64,000 nucleotides of DNA from Eledone cirrhosa (Eukaryota > Mollusca > Cephalopoda > Octopoda > Eledonidae). Of the stretch, positions 32,304 to 41,895 are shown one piece after another (the stretch's first letter is position 1; each line of letters opens with the position of its first letter). The translations under genes and the position numbers were made by a program. The notes under the pieces are model-generated. The model was not told where the DNA came from, did not search any database, and saw only the letters and a list, made by a program, of their open reading frames with translations. The stretch covers positions 102,501,711 through 102,565,710 of the forward strand of contig OZ024746.1 in the NCBI GenBank assembly GCA_964016885.1, in the 5' to 3' direction.

Positions 32304-33064
32304 GGTTCAATCTGGGGTAACCACAGTAAGGTACTCAATACATAGCAGAGTATAAATATTGAATCTAGAAATGTCTTCTGCAGGAGTAGAACTGTATATT
32401 ATATATATAATTTGTCTGTGGTATATATAGATGAATGTTTGATGCTGAATCTCCCCGAGAATCACGCTCTAAGTGTTTATATTTATCTAAAAACCTTTAT
32501 GTCCCAAACACTCTTTTCGGCTGAGTATTTTACAGCCAGTTTTGGAGCATGGCGTTGGATGGCACAACTATGCGAAGTGACCAGTGATATCATTATGAGG
32601 AGGAAGAGGCCAGTTTGCCGCACCGAATCCTTCTCAGAGCGGCACCCCAATTTCGGAGCCGGGCCCTCTCCCCGCGATGGATACTTCTCAATACGAAAGA
32701 CGACCGTGGCAGCCTGGGACTAGATTGCACTGTTATGAGAAGTGACAGTCCAGTTGGCCGCTCGAAACCCCTTTCACAGCGGCAGCACAGTATCGGATGC
32801 AAGTACTGTGAATTGGATGGACACTTCTCAATACAAAACGTGCTAAGGTGTGACTTGACAATGATGAGAAACCGGAACCAGACATTGTGAAGGACTGTTT
32901 GAGGGGAGGGATGTATGTATACGGTCATTAAAACACACGCACGCTCGTATATAATTCTCCTGAATGAAAGTTATAGTCATGTAGAAGTCATTACTATATT
33001 AAATATTTATACTCTGTTATGAATTGAGTACCTTACTTACTGTTGTTAGCTGTGATTGAACCCG
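32304..33064. mobile_element. Foldback-like element with ~65-bp inverted ends and internal direct repeats
   Basis: The left end (32,304-32,364) and the reverse complement of the right end (about 32,998-33,064) share GGTTCAAT, GTAAGGTACTCAAT and CAGAGTATAAATATT. Inside, two ~140-bp direct repeats (about 32,592-32,730 and 32,731-32,880) share GCCGC, CAGAGCGGCA or CACAGCGGCA, ATGGATACTTCTCAATAC or ATGGACACTTCTCAATAC, and TTATGAGAAG or TGATGAGAAA. A third end copy lies at 39,905-39,998. The ends contain a GGTTCAATCTG word that resembles a pol III B-box, so a tandem or inverted SINE pair is an alternative. No coding domain is recognised. Confidence 0.55.
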
Positions 33065-33075
33065 GAATAAACTTT

Positions 33076-33103
33076 ACACGTTTTTGGAAACACCCTGTAT
33101 ATA
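33076..33103 (-). mobile_element. Mariner-like terminal repeat candidate
   Basis: On the minus strand TATACAGGGTGTTTCCAAAA resembles the CAGGGTGT..CCAAAA starts of mariner-like inverted terminal repeats. No partner end was identified nearby. Confidence 0.3.
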
Positions 33104-33127
33104 TATCATTTGAGATGTAAATATCAC

Positions 33128-34134
33128 ATACTTAAGAGAGATAGATGTTAGAACTCGAAAACTTGTCAGTGTTACTGGGAACTTTGGTGATGTGGATAGG
33201 CTGTACTTGTCATGCAAGGAAGGTGGCCGGGGTCTAAAATCCATATTAACATCATATGACACCCGGATAGTAACACTGAAGCAACATCTTCAACAGAGGA
33301 AAAGTTTTATGGCCCAGGTTTATGAGCATGAAAAAAAAATATCATTAGGATAGCCACTGATCTGGAGGAGAGATATGGAATAAAGCCTGATATAAATCTC
33401 TCACCCAGAGAAATCGGAAGATCCTATTCACTGTTCAAAGAAGATGAAAAAATTGACCAATTTACAGAAAAAGTTGTGCACGTATACTTGAGACGTAAAA
33501 CACAGACCATAGAGGTGATAAACCACTCAAAAAGCCTGGCATGGAGTTCCGACAAGTTTATGACATGACACCTTGAGGGATATCTCTATGCAATACAGGA
33601 ACAAGAACTCCCTACCAAATATCTGCTGCACAAAAGAGGAGGGCCATCAGCTGACAATAAATGTAGGCTTATGTAAAACAAAGATTGAAGATGTAAGCGA
33701 CATTGTTGCCAGCTGCGAAAGAATGTCATCTCGCTACTACCTCCCCATGAGACACGATGGGATAGCTAGAACGATCTGGAACGCAAACGAGGAAGAATAT
33801 ATCGAGACAGATTGCACTAAGGAATACTGGTGGAACCTGAAAATAAAAACTGCCACCAAATTAAAGCACAACCGGCCTGATATTGTTGTTTGGGACCACC
33901 CATTGAAAACGTGTTGTGGAGATCAGTTGCCCACTTGATGTAAACGTTGTCAGAAAAATACAGGAGGAGGACATCTCCGGACCATTGATGAGGAGTTTAC
34001 AAATCCAGTATCCAAAATACACCTTTAGCTTCATACCCATCATTATTGGAGCTACGGGTTATATACCAACCCGCTTGGACCAAAGTATGACTGAACTTGG
34101 ATTTGCTGACAAAGAGCGCAGCTCCCTTCCCTAA
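33128..34134 (+). pseudogene. LINE with restriction-like endonuclease (RLE-type) C-terminal half, frameshifted
   Basis: Blocks: RTRKLVSVTGNFGDVDRLYL and SCKEGGRGLKSI (the post-RT thumb of this LINE group), ERYGIKPDINLSP, QEQELPTKYLLHKR, CRLxKTKIEDVSDIVASC (a zinc knuckle, with Asp where relatives carry His), YYLPMRHDGIARTIWNA, EYWWNLKIKTATKLKHNRPD (the RPD endonuclease block), then after a frameshift near 33,920 ISCPLDVNVVRKI and FSFIPIIIGATGYIPTRL. The order fits a non-LTR element whose endonuclease is C-terminal rather than N-terminal. Several stops, two or more frameshifts and a damaged knuckle make it inactive. The RT core itself is not in the window, so this is a 5'-truncated insertion. 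The exact clade is uncertain. Confidence 0.7.
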
Positions 34135-34288
34135 TTCATAGTCTACAAGTGGCTGCGATAGTTGGCACCTTCAAAATTTGCAAAACATTCTTGCGATTCA
34201 AGGGATGACAATTTCTTTTCTTTTACAACCTTGCCACCAGGAAGGTGACCGGTCAAAAAATATATTCGAAATTAAGAGAAAGAGATCA

Positions 34289-34314
34289 CCTACATGTATG
34301 TGTGTATGTATGTA

Positions 34315-34345
<31 letters not shown>

Positions 34346-34382
34346 TTGTATATATATATTTATTTATTTATTTCATTATATT
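34289..34382. repeat. (TG)n/(TGTA)n then (TTTA)n microsatellites
   Basis: TATGTATG and TG runs followed by TATTTATTTATT. They open short artefactual frames. Confidence 0.9.
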
Positions 34383-34559
34383 TGTTCCACTCCACGTGGT
34401 TTATATTTCACCACCACACCGCCATCAAACCACCACACCAACAACACTCGCCACCACCGCCATCATTAGAAAATGAAATACATGCTATGTGGTAAAGTCA
34501 GAGTTTCAAGAGTTTGACAAAATGAGATGTTTTGATTGGTGAGAAGGATGAAGGCGATG

Positions 34560-35112
34560 TACTGGCCTGTAGTGTATATGGGGGTGGGTGTGATGGTGAG
34601 ATGTTGGTGACGGTCTGTGGATGAGGTGGGCTGTGGTGTGGTGGTGGTGGGTTGGTATTTAGTGGGATGGGCTGTGGTGTGAGGTTAGTGGACTGTCTGT
34701 AGACGGGTTGGGGTGTGGTAGTGGCGCCTTTGTCTATGGTAGCGGCGTTTTTGGTGGTGTGGTGGATGTATTGGTGGCGTCAGGTATTTACATAGATACA
34801 TAGACGCTCTTCGTCTGACAGATACCTTGTATATACGTATACGTACACACATATATGTATATATGTGCACATATATTGTTGTATAAACACACACAACATA
34901 AGACACATACGCACATCCTTGCCCACACATATCGGCATACGCTCACACACAGCCATATGTATATGTACACACATGTATGTGCATGCGCGCATGCGGACAC
35001 GAATATGAAGAGTGGTGGAGTATCGGTGGGGGTGGCGAACGACAGAGATGGGGGAAGGACTCACACTCATGTATGCAAGATATACACATACACACTCCCA
35101 CACACGTATACT

Positions 35113-35152
<40 letters not shown>

Positions 35153-35700
35153 TGTACCGACAACACACACATACACGCACATAGTCAGATTTACCCATAT
35201 ACATATATGTAGACGTACACACACATACACATATGCATACACATACACATACACATATATATATATATATATACACACACACATAGACATATGTATATAC
35301 ATGTGTTCACACACACACACACACATACAGATAAATTTGCGTACACGCACGCACACTTAAAACGCCCGTATGAGTAAAATACTTACACACAGACACACAC
35401 ACTATTGTTGGTTGGGGAGTGGAGGTATGTTTTGTCGGTGTTGGTGAAGTATGGAGTTGTTTTGTGGTGGTGGTGGTGGTGGTGGTGGAGTTGTGAGGGA
35501 CAAAAATATATATACCGGATCGAATACCGGTTAAAAGGTGAGATAGGGAACGCGGGGGAAAAGCGTTTATGGACGTACGGCGATGTGTGTTGTGGACATG
35601 GTGATGGTGGTGGTGGTGGTGGTGCTGGGGTGATATGTTCGGCAAGATGATTACATGATCAGAGGTTACGGTGTGTTATATGGTAGGCAGACGGGGGGTG
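34560..35700. repeat. Low-complexity block: GGT-rich, CA/TA-rich and GGT-rich again
   Basis: 34,560-34,790 is rich in GTGGTG and GGTGGG words. 34,790-35,400 is a long mosaic of CACA, TATA and CATATACA. 35,455-35,640 returns to GGTGGTGGT runs. Reading frames here translate to cysteine/valine/tyrosine or histidine/threonine runs and are not genes. Nothing else recognised. Confidence 0.85.
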
Positions 35701-35710
35701 GGGGGTATAT

Positions 35711-35903
35711 AATTGTTTCTACTTTAGGCACAAGGCCAGCAAATAGCCAGTGTATTACTGGTACTTTATTTTATCGACCCCCGTAAGGATGAAAGGCAAA
35801 GTCAACCTAGGCGGGATTTGAACTCAGATCGTAAAGGGACGTAACTATGCTTGAAAGCATGGCGTCCGACCCTCTACCGATACTGCCAACCCCCCCACCG
35901 TGG
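35711..35903 (-). mobile_element. SINE (CCTTGTGCC family), full length
   Basis: On the minus strand: GGGTTGGCAGTATCGGTAGA with an A-box-like GGCAGTATCGG, GAGTTCAAATCCCGCC as the B-box (GTTCAAATCC), GGTTGACTTTGCCTTTCATC, TAAAATAAAGTACCAGTAAT and CCTTGTGCCTAAAGTAGAAA, ending CAATT. About 190 bp. It is a non-autonomous retroposon transcribed by RNA polymerase III and mobilised by a LINE. It sits between GGT-rich and other low-complexity DNA. Target duplications are not clear. Confidence 0.9.
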
Positions 35904-36195
35904 AGGGTATATAATACAGTCGATTTGGGATCGAGGGATATGTGTTGATGATGATTGTGGTTGTGTGTGCGTGCGACAGTACAGTTACAGGATCGAATTT
36001 AACGTGGGGTTGCAAGTTAGGGTAGATAGAGGGAACATGGGGGGATGAGGATGTAGGCGTGTATGGTATGCACATGACGATGTGTGGTGTGGTGGTGGAG
36101 ATGGTGTGATATGATCGACATTGTATTTACAAGGTCTCTTGTCATTGTGGATTGCAAGGTAGAACGTATCATATGGTATATATATATATATATAA

Positions 36196-36946
36196 AACTA
36201 AGGATGTCTGTATGAGTTTGAATCCCTAAACCTCGAGAAGCACCCAACCGACTGTTTTCAAACTTTACACCCGCGCCCTTATAATATGTCTGTATGTCTA
36301 GCTGTCTGCATCGCACTCGGCGCGTCAATGTATGCCTGTTAAATGGGCCGCAAACGCATTGATTCATTGTAAAGGCTACCAGTGGAAGCAACCGTAACAC
36401 CCTCCAAATGTGAGAGAACGCAGTGAAAGTCACTATTAAGAGAACGTTCACATGGCCCTTTTTATGGCCACCACTTGAAATTGTTGATTGTTACCCGTAG
36501 TTACTGGAGTGTCAGTGAACGGCTTACAAATCCATTATAAGGGCCCTTGAAATAACTGATGGCGACCCTTTGGTTTGGGGCGGCGAGTGAACACGCACAC
36601 GCCTCAAGGCCCATTTTATTGCACCACTCCTCTGTAAAATTGTTAAATTATACCCACTGTTTGGTAAACGTTTGTGAAGGTGCGGTGGACTGGTTCGAGA
36701 AGGCTCCATATGCTGTCCGATTGCACGTCATGCCTTGCTCAAGCATTGCAGACTTCCCTCTGACTCCTGTCACTTTATTAAAGTACAAAAGCACTCAGCC
36801 GATTTTCTTCACGTGGAAGGAAAAGCATACCTAATACTAATTGCATCAGAGCATTCGGTTTATTTTCTTTACATGTCCAGGCATGCAGTTTTTCCACGAT
36901 TAGGTAAAAATAACTTATCCCGTGCAACGCCGGGTACCACTGCTAG
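36196..36946 (+). mobile_element. Non-autonomous Helitron (~750 bp)
   Basis: The 3' end has a CCCG (36,919-36,922) and CGGG (36,931-36,934) stem followed by TACCACTG and CTAG (36,943-36,946) then T. This is nearly the same terminal word set as the Helitron ending at 31,499 (GCAACGCCGGG and CTGCTAGT). The 5' limit is placed where the TA tract gives way to AAACTAAGGATGTCTGT, a common start of octopod Helitron copies in my recollection. No Rep or helicase coding is seen. The 91-residue frame at 36,559-36,834 has no recognisable motif. Confidence 0.6.
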
Positions 36947-37051
36947 TATTATATATATATATATGCATATTGTTTTACTCTTTTACTTGTCCCAGCCATT
37001 TTGCTGAGGTCATGCTGGGGTACCGCCTTTAATATATTTTTCTATATATCT

Positions 37052-37083
<32 letters not shown>

Positions 37084-37336
37084 CAATAAAAACGTATCCA
37101 TGAAAGGCAAATCTTATCGGTTGGAAAACAAAATAAACTTTTGTATTTTATTTGATGAAAGTGCACCAAGCTTGTCTTGGTTGGCCTTGAAATATATATA
37201 ATAAAATAAATATGGTTTTATAAATAGTTTCCATTTATTTAATATCACGAAATATTTACTCCAGTAAATTGTTGAGTGCTCTAAATCAGTTATAAACATT
37301 TGTTTGTCGGACTTCCAACAAATTAAATACAACTTC

Positions 37337-37337
37337 T

Positions 37338-37410
<73 letters not shown>
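37337..37410. repeat. (CA)n(TA)n microsatellite, left of unique island
   Basis: A CA run turning into a long pure TA run. Confidence 0.95.
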
Positions 37411-37413
<3 letters not shown>

Positions 37414-37503
37414 CGGAGTTGTGTTAAGGAACCAGATGGACCATAATGCACCAGAGATAGCCGTCGAAACGGCTTGAGCTCTGCCGTCGGGGTCATACAT
37501 CTT

Positions 37504-37505
<2 letters not shown>
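37411..37505. other. 95-bp unique island with a hairpin between two TA tracts
   Basis: The island contains AGCCGT-CGAA-ACGGCT (37,459-37,474), a perfect 6-bp stem with a four-base loop, and a second CTGCCGTCGGGG nearby. It is sandwiched between TA runs of ~65 and ~52 bp, so it could be a tiny mobile unit inserted in or flanked by TA, or the remnant of a larger repeat. Confidence 0.5.

Positions 37506-37506
<1 letters not shown>

Positions 37507-37558
<52 letters not shown>
37507..37558. repeat. (TA)n microsatellite, right of unique island
   Basis: Pure TA run. Confidence 0.95.
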
Positions 37559-37560
<2 letters not shown>

Positions 37561-37631
37561 CACGTTGTTCTGATAAAACTATTAAATTTCTTCATAGAAT
37601 AATAAATTTTGTTTTATTATTTGTTGCTATT

Positions 37632-37733
37632 GTTCGGTTGTTGTTGTTGTTGTTGTTACACACACACACTCAGACTTTGCTCATCTTTTGGCGGCAAAAA
37701 ATAGCGGCAAAACAACATACATACATACATAGA

Positions 37734-37774
<41 letters not shown>

Positions 37775-37790
37775 GTGAGTATGTGTGAGT
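37632..37790. repeat. (TTG)n, (CA)n, (CATA)n and (TG)n compound microsatellites
   Basis: Successive simple repeats with ~60 bp of other sequence between them. Confidence 0.9.
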
Positions 37791-37810
37791 TACCCGCCAC
37801 TTTCTTTTCC

Positions 37811-37850
37811 TTATAAATACAAGCCCCGTTTTTCATATCTTTCATTTCAG
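37811..37850 (+). promoter_or_regulatory. Candidate TATA box plus initiator
   Basis: TTATAAATA at 37,811-37,819 is followed about 30 bases later by TCTTTCATTTCAG, which could serve as an initiator (TCATTTC) or as a splice acceptor. The spacing suits a TATA-driven start near 37,842, which would give a short leader before the ATG at 37,866. Sequence-only inference in an AT-rich region. Confidence 0.25.
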
Positions 37851-37865
37851 CCACAGATTTGAAAG

Positions 37866-37980
37866 ATGACTTCAGGTTATTCTCATGGTATGCTTTAAGC
37901 CCTTTTTAGGGCTGCTCAGAGATACGCCGAAAACACAGCGTCCATGTTCACTCCTGGGACTGAGAAGAAAAGTCCCACAG
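37866..37980 (+). pseudogene. Candidate small exon or gene-start remnant
   Basis: From ATG at 37,866 the frame reads MTSGYSHGML, TAA (37,896-37,898), then in the same frame ALFRAAQRYAENTASMFTPG and TEKKSPT. A good donor follows (CCCACAG then GTCAGT at 37,981). A possible acceptor CCCTTTTTAG lies inside at 37,901-37,909, which would give an exon 37,910-37,980. The peptide is hydrophilic and unlike the LINE or Helitron blocks nearby. I do not recognise it. It may be a decayed host exon, a retrocopy with one stop, or chance. Balanced codon use in an otherwise AT-rich area is the main reason to list it. Confidence 0.3.
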
Positions 37981-37984
37981 GTCA

Positions 37985-38150
37985 GTCAGATTTATATTTA
38001 ATTTATTTAAAAAAAAAAAATAATTTCAATTTAATTTATATTTCTTAAAAAAAAAAAGAATTCAATTTAACTTATTTCTTTAAAAAAAAAGTTCAATTTC
38101 ATTTAAAAAAAATTCAATTCAATTAATTTCTTTTAAAAAAAAAGCTTTTA
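37985..38150. repeat. A-tract tandem repeat, ~35-45 bp degenerate unit
   Basis: TTCAATTTAA or TTCAATTCAATT is followed by TTATTTCTT and a run of 8-12 A, repeated about four times with variable lengths. Phased A-tracts suggest intrinsically curved DNA. Confidence 0.7.
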
Positions 38151-38280
38151 TAGTTATGTTTTTGTATTTTAATCGGGGTAACATTTTCGATTTAATTAAT
38201 TTCATCATATTGTTGTATATATACACACACACATATATATACAATTGTTATATATATATATATATATATATATAAGGTTG

Positions 38281-38450
38281 CAGTTATTCGAATACCTTGG
38301 AGTATTCGTTTTTATTTCTATGCTCTCTGAAATCCTGCCAAGGTCAACTTTGCCTTTCTTCCTTGTGTTGGAAGTGGATAAAAAAAAGTACCAGTGAAAT
38401 GCTGGGGTGAATTCTTCCTATCTATAGTTTTCTCGCAATTATCTTTTTCT
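38281..38450 (+). mobile_element. Degenerate SINE-like body
   Basis: AAATCCTGCCAAGGTCAACTTTGCCTTTCTTC and AAAAAGTACCAGTGAAATGC match the body of the CCTTGTGCC SINE family with many changes. A second AAAAGTACCAGTCAAATACTGGGTT follows. The head is not recognisable as tRNA-like. (Motifs here are given in short blocks: CAACTTTGCCTTTC, AAGTACCAGT.). Confidence 0.5.
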
Positions 38451-38967
38451 GAATAAAAGTACCAGTCAAATACTGGGTTCCTCTCTTCTCTGCTTTTTCT
38501 CTGTCTATCTTTCTGGAAGAATTTTCTATTTTTAGAACTGGAGGAGTTGGTATTTGCTAGTGATTAAGGGAGAAAATGAAAGATATATATGTATATATAT
38601 GTATATGTGTGTTGATGAGATTATGTAGGGGGGGGAAAAATCTGGAAAAATCTGTTGAATTCACATGGTTGGTATTGTCTCTGTTCTCTGTTTTCAAAAG
38701 ACTTATAAAAGCTGACTCAGTATTGTTTATCCAATAAAGTAGCAGTAATACGTTATAGTTAGATTAACGTTAATTTTGTTCACTTGTAATTTAGAGAATA
38801 TAAAATATAAAATGCACCATTAGAATATATAACTTATTTTTATTCCAGATTCTCCTAAAAATTTGTCCCTGTTCAATTCCTTCTCTGCCACAAACCTCTC
38901 ATTTTTGGATAGAATTTTTTTATTTATTTTTTTACGTTAGGTTAAACCAGCCAACCAATTTTTTTAA

Positions 38968-38974
<7 letters not shown>

Positions 38975-39009
<35 letters not shown>

Positions 39010-39138
39010 GCTTATGACATGTGTGTGTATATATATATTTATTTATATGTATATATATATATATATATATATTTATAATTTATAATTTATATATATATAA
39101 TTTATATATATATATAATTTATATATATATATATAATT

Positions 39139-39176
<38 letters not shown>

Positions 39177-39204
39177 TATATATATATTTATATATATATA
39201 TATT

Positions 39205-39237
<33 letters not shown>

Positions 39238-39345
39238 TTATATATATGTGTGTGTATGTATGTCTGTATGTACGTGTGTGTACATGAATATATATTTATA
39301 TATTTTTATATATATGTGTGTTTTTATGTGTGTATATGTGTTTGT
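38975..39345. repeat. TA, TTTATA and TG/TGTA satellite block
   Basis: A TA run at 38,979-39,006 leads into TATATTTATA-rich sequence and then TGTGTATG repeats. It encodes only YIYIYL-like artefact. Confidence 0.95.
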
Positions 39346-39429
39346 GTGTGTGTTTATGGTTGCGCGTAAGTGTGTGAGTGAGTATGTGTTTTTTTGTTTT
39401 TTTGTGAATGTGTCTGTTGATTTTTGGCA

Positions 39430-39904
39430 TATAGTTGATTAGTTTAAGAGAAGTTCGAAGATAATAGTAAGATATGCACTCAGTATTTTGAATCTGTCTG
39501 CAGAATTCTCTAGACCTTTGTCACTTAGAACCTTAATGACTTTAGCTTTTAAAGAATCTCCCCTTTTCTTTAATTCTATCGACTATGACTGACCCCCCAC
39601 TGATTTTATAGACATCTGTTAGCTTAAGAGAAACTTATTGACAAGGAATGTTAGGCCATCCGGAACATGTTTATAGAATTCTGTCTGCCCTTGTTACTCT
39701 AAAAACATAATAAATAAAAATAAAAATAAAAATGAACTATAGCTTTGTAGAATTAGCTTTTAATGAATTCCCTTTTCTATCAACCAACGACCTGCACCCA
39801 TCCCACTCCCCACCCTCTCCTACCACTTGTAGAGACCTATAAATACCATATTTATTTTTTGATACCCAGATTCCTGATGATTTCAAATGAATGAAACAGT
39901 TCTA
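39430..39904. other. Unassigned sequence with a diverged internal duplication
   Basis: AGAATTCT, TTAGCTTTTAA, CCCTTTTCT and ATCGAC or ATCAAC landmarks near 39,502-39,600 recur in the same order near 39,676-39,790, interrupted there by an (AAAAT)n run at about 39,710-39,733. No coding potential or known element is recognised. Confidence 0.5.
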
Positions 39905-39998
39905 GTCCTGTAGAATCTCATCTATATTAAAACTTATACTCTGCTATGTATTGAGTACCTTACTTACTGTGGTTACCTCCGATTCAACCCGGAATAAC
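39905..39998 (+). repeat. Solo end copy of the 32.3-33.1 kb element
   Basis: GTCCTGTAGAATCTC, ACTCTGCTATGTATTGAGTA, CCTTACTTACTGTGG and CAACCCGGAATAAC parallel 32,975-33,070. It runs directly into the TTTATA satellite. Confidence 0.8.
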
Positions 39999-40709
<711 letters not shown>

Positions 40710-41275
40710 GAAAAGGTGAATATAAAATGAAAGTGCTTTTTTTTTAAAAAAAAGGAATTTATTAGGTATCGACATGTTTCTGTAACAGACGAAATACCTA
40801 TGTATCGCTGCTTGCGTAATCATATAATGTTAGCAAGTATTCGATAGCAAATGTATAATCAGTTGTCACTTCAGAGATTTTGGATAAATTTGAAAAAATC
40901 AGAAAAATTGAAGTATTTATATTAGTTGTAATAGAGGAAGAGAAGTATATGACAGATGGTAATTCAATTTACTGCTAAACAAGTATATAAATGGTTTTTA
41001 ATGAGAATACATGAGTAAATGGTTTATTTTATCTAAATAAGAATTTTTGGGAGTGCCTATTTTAATCTATACTTGACCAATTGAACAATGGACAGGGCTG
41101 GTTATTTGGTGTAGTAGTATTAATTATAAAGTGTCGATTAAGGAAGGGGGAGATTTCGACTGCTACTGAATAACTTCCAATGCTAGTAGTCAGCTGGTAT
41201 ATGCATTAGGGAATTGAATTAAGAAATCTCATTTTATCTATAACAGTTTATATTAAATGATAACCTGAAATTTTT
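40710..41275. other. Unassigned sequence
   Basis: About 565 bp with no recognisable coding motif or repeat match within the window, apart from T- and A-runs at 40,737-40,755. Confidence 0.6.
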
Positions 41276-41321
41276 ATATTTATATTTATATATATATATA
41301 TTTATTTATTTATATATATAT

Positions 41322-41456
41322 ATTAAAATAACCGATTAAAGTTTAAGCAAAGAATCGCTGCTTTCACCCTTAACGGGATCTTCTGAAATTCATTTAAGAT
41401 CCCGTTAAGGTTGAAAGCAGCGATTCTTTGCTTAAACTTTAATCTGTTATTTTAAT
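41322..41456. repeat. Palindrome with 61-bp arms and 13-bp spacer
   Basis: The left arm (41,322-41,382) and right arm (41,396-41,456) are reverse complements at 59 of 61 positions by eye. Each arm runs from ATTAAAATAAC through TTTAAGCAAAGAATCGCTGC to TTAACGGGATCTT. The spacer reads CTGAAATTCATTT. TA-rich tracts flank both ends. A single arm recurs at 28,894-28,954. It would fold into a strong hairpin as RNA or single-stranded DNA. Confidence 0.93.
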
Positions 41457-41556
41457 ATATATTTGCTGTACGGTTCTTATATATTTGATATATATTTATC
41501 CATATCGAGCCCTTTTTTAATTTTAGTTTTCAAATTTATTATTATTACTATATATT

Positions 41557-41705
41557 ATGTGTGTGTGTATATTATGTGTGTATGTATTCTGTGTGTATTA
41601 TGTGTCTGTATTAGGTGTCTGTATTTGTGCGTATTATCTGTGTGTATTTGTGTATTATCTGTATTATATGTGTGTATTATATGTGTATATGTGTGTATTA
41701 TGTGT
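41557..41705. repeat. TGTGTATTAT minisatellite, left part interrupted by a SINE
   Basis: Irregular TGTGTATTATGTG, TGTCTGTATTA and TGCGTATTATC words, the same vocabulary as the large tract starting at 41,896. Confidence 0.85.
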
Positions 41706-41895
41706 GTTGGTGGATTGGCAGTATCGGTAGAGGGTCGGACGCCATGCTTTGACGCATAGAGTTACGGCCCTTGCTATTCTGGGTTCAAATCCCGCCGAGG
41801 TTAACTTTGCCTTTCATCCTTACGGGGTTGATAAAATAAAGTACCAGTAATGCACTGGGATAATTGCTGGCCTTGTGCCAAAAGTAGAAACAATT
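41706..41895 (+). mobile_element. SINE (CCTTGTGCC family) inside the minisatellite
   Basis: GGATTGGCAGTATCGGTAGA head, GGGTTCAAATCCCGCC B-box, TTAACTTTGCCTTTCATCCT body, AAGTACCAGTAATGCACTGG and CCTTGTGCCAAAAGTAGAAA tail ending CAATT. The repeat flanks it on both sides (GTGTGTATTATGTGTG left, GTGTGTATTATATGTG right), so it inserted within the tract. Those repeats prevent a clear target duplication call. Confidence 0.9.

Noticed and set aside
34560..35700. Several 60-140 codon frames in the GGT/CA-rich block
   Set aside because: Dinucleotide and trinucleotide repeat translations without any motif.
35711..35903. Functional tRNA gene
   Set aside because: A- and B-box-like words are present but the sequence continues as a SINE body and cannot fold into a full cloverleaf.
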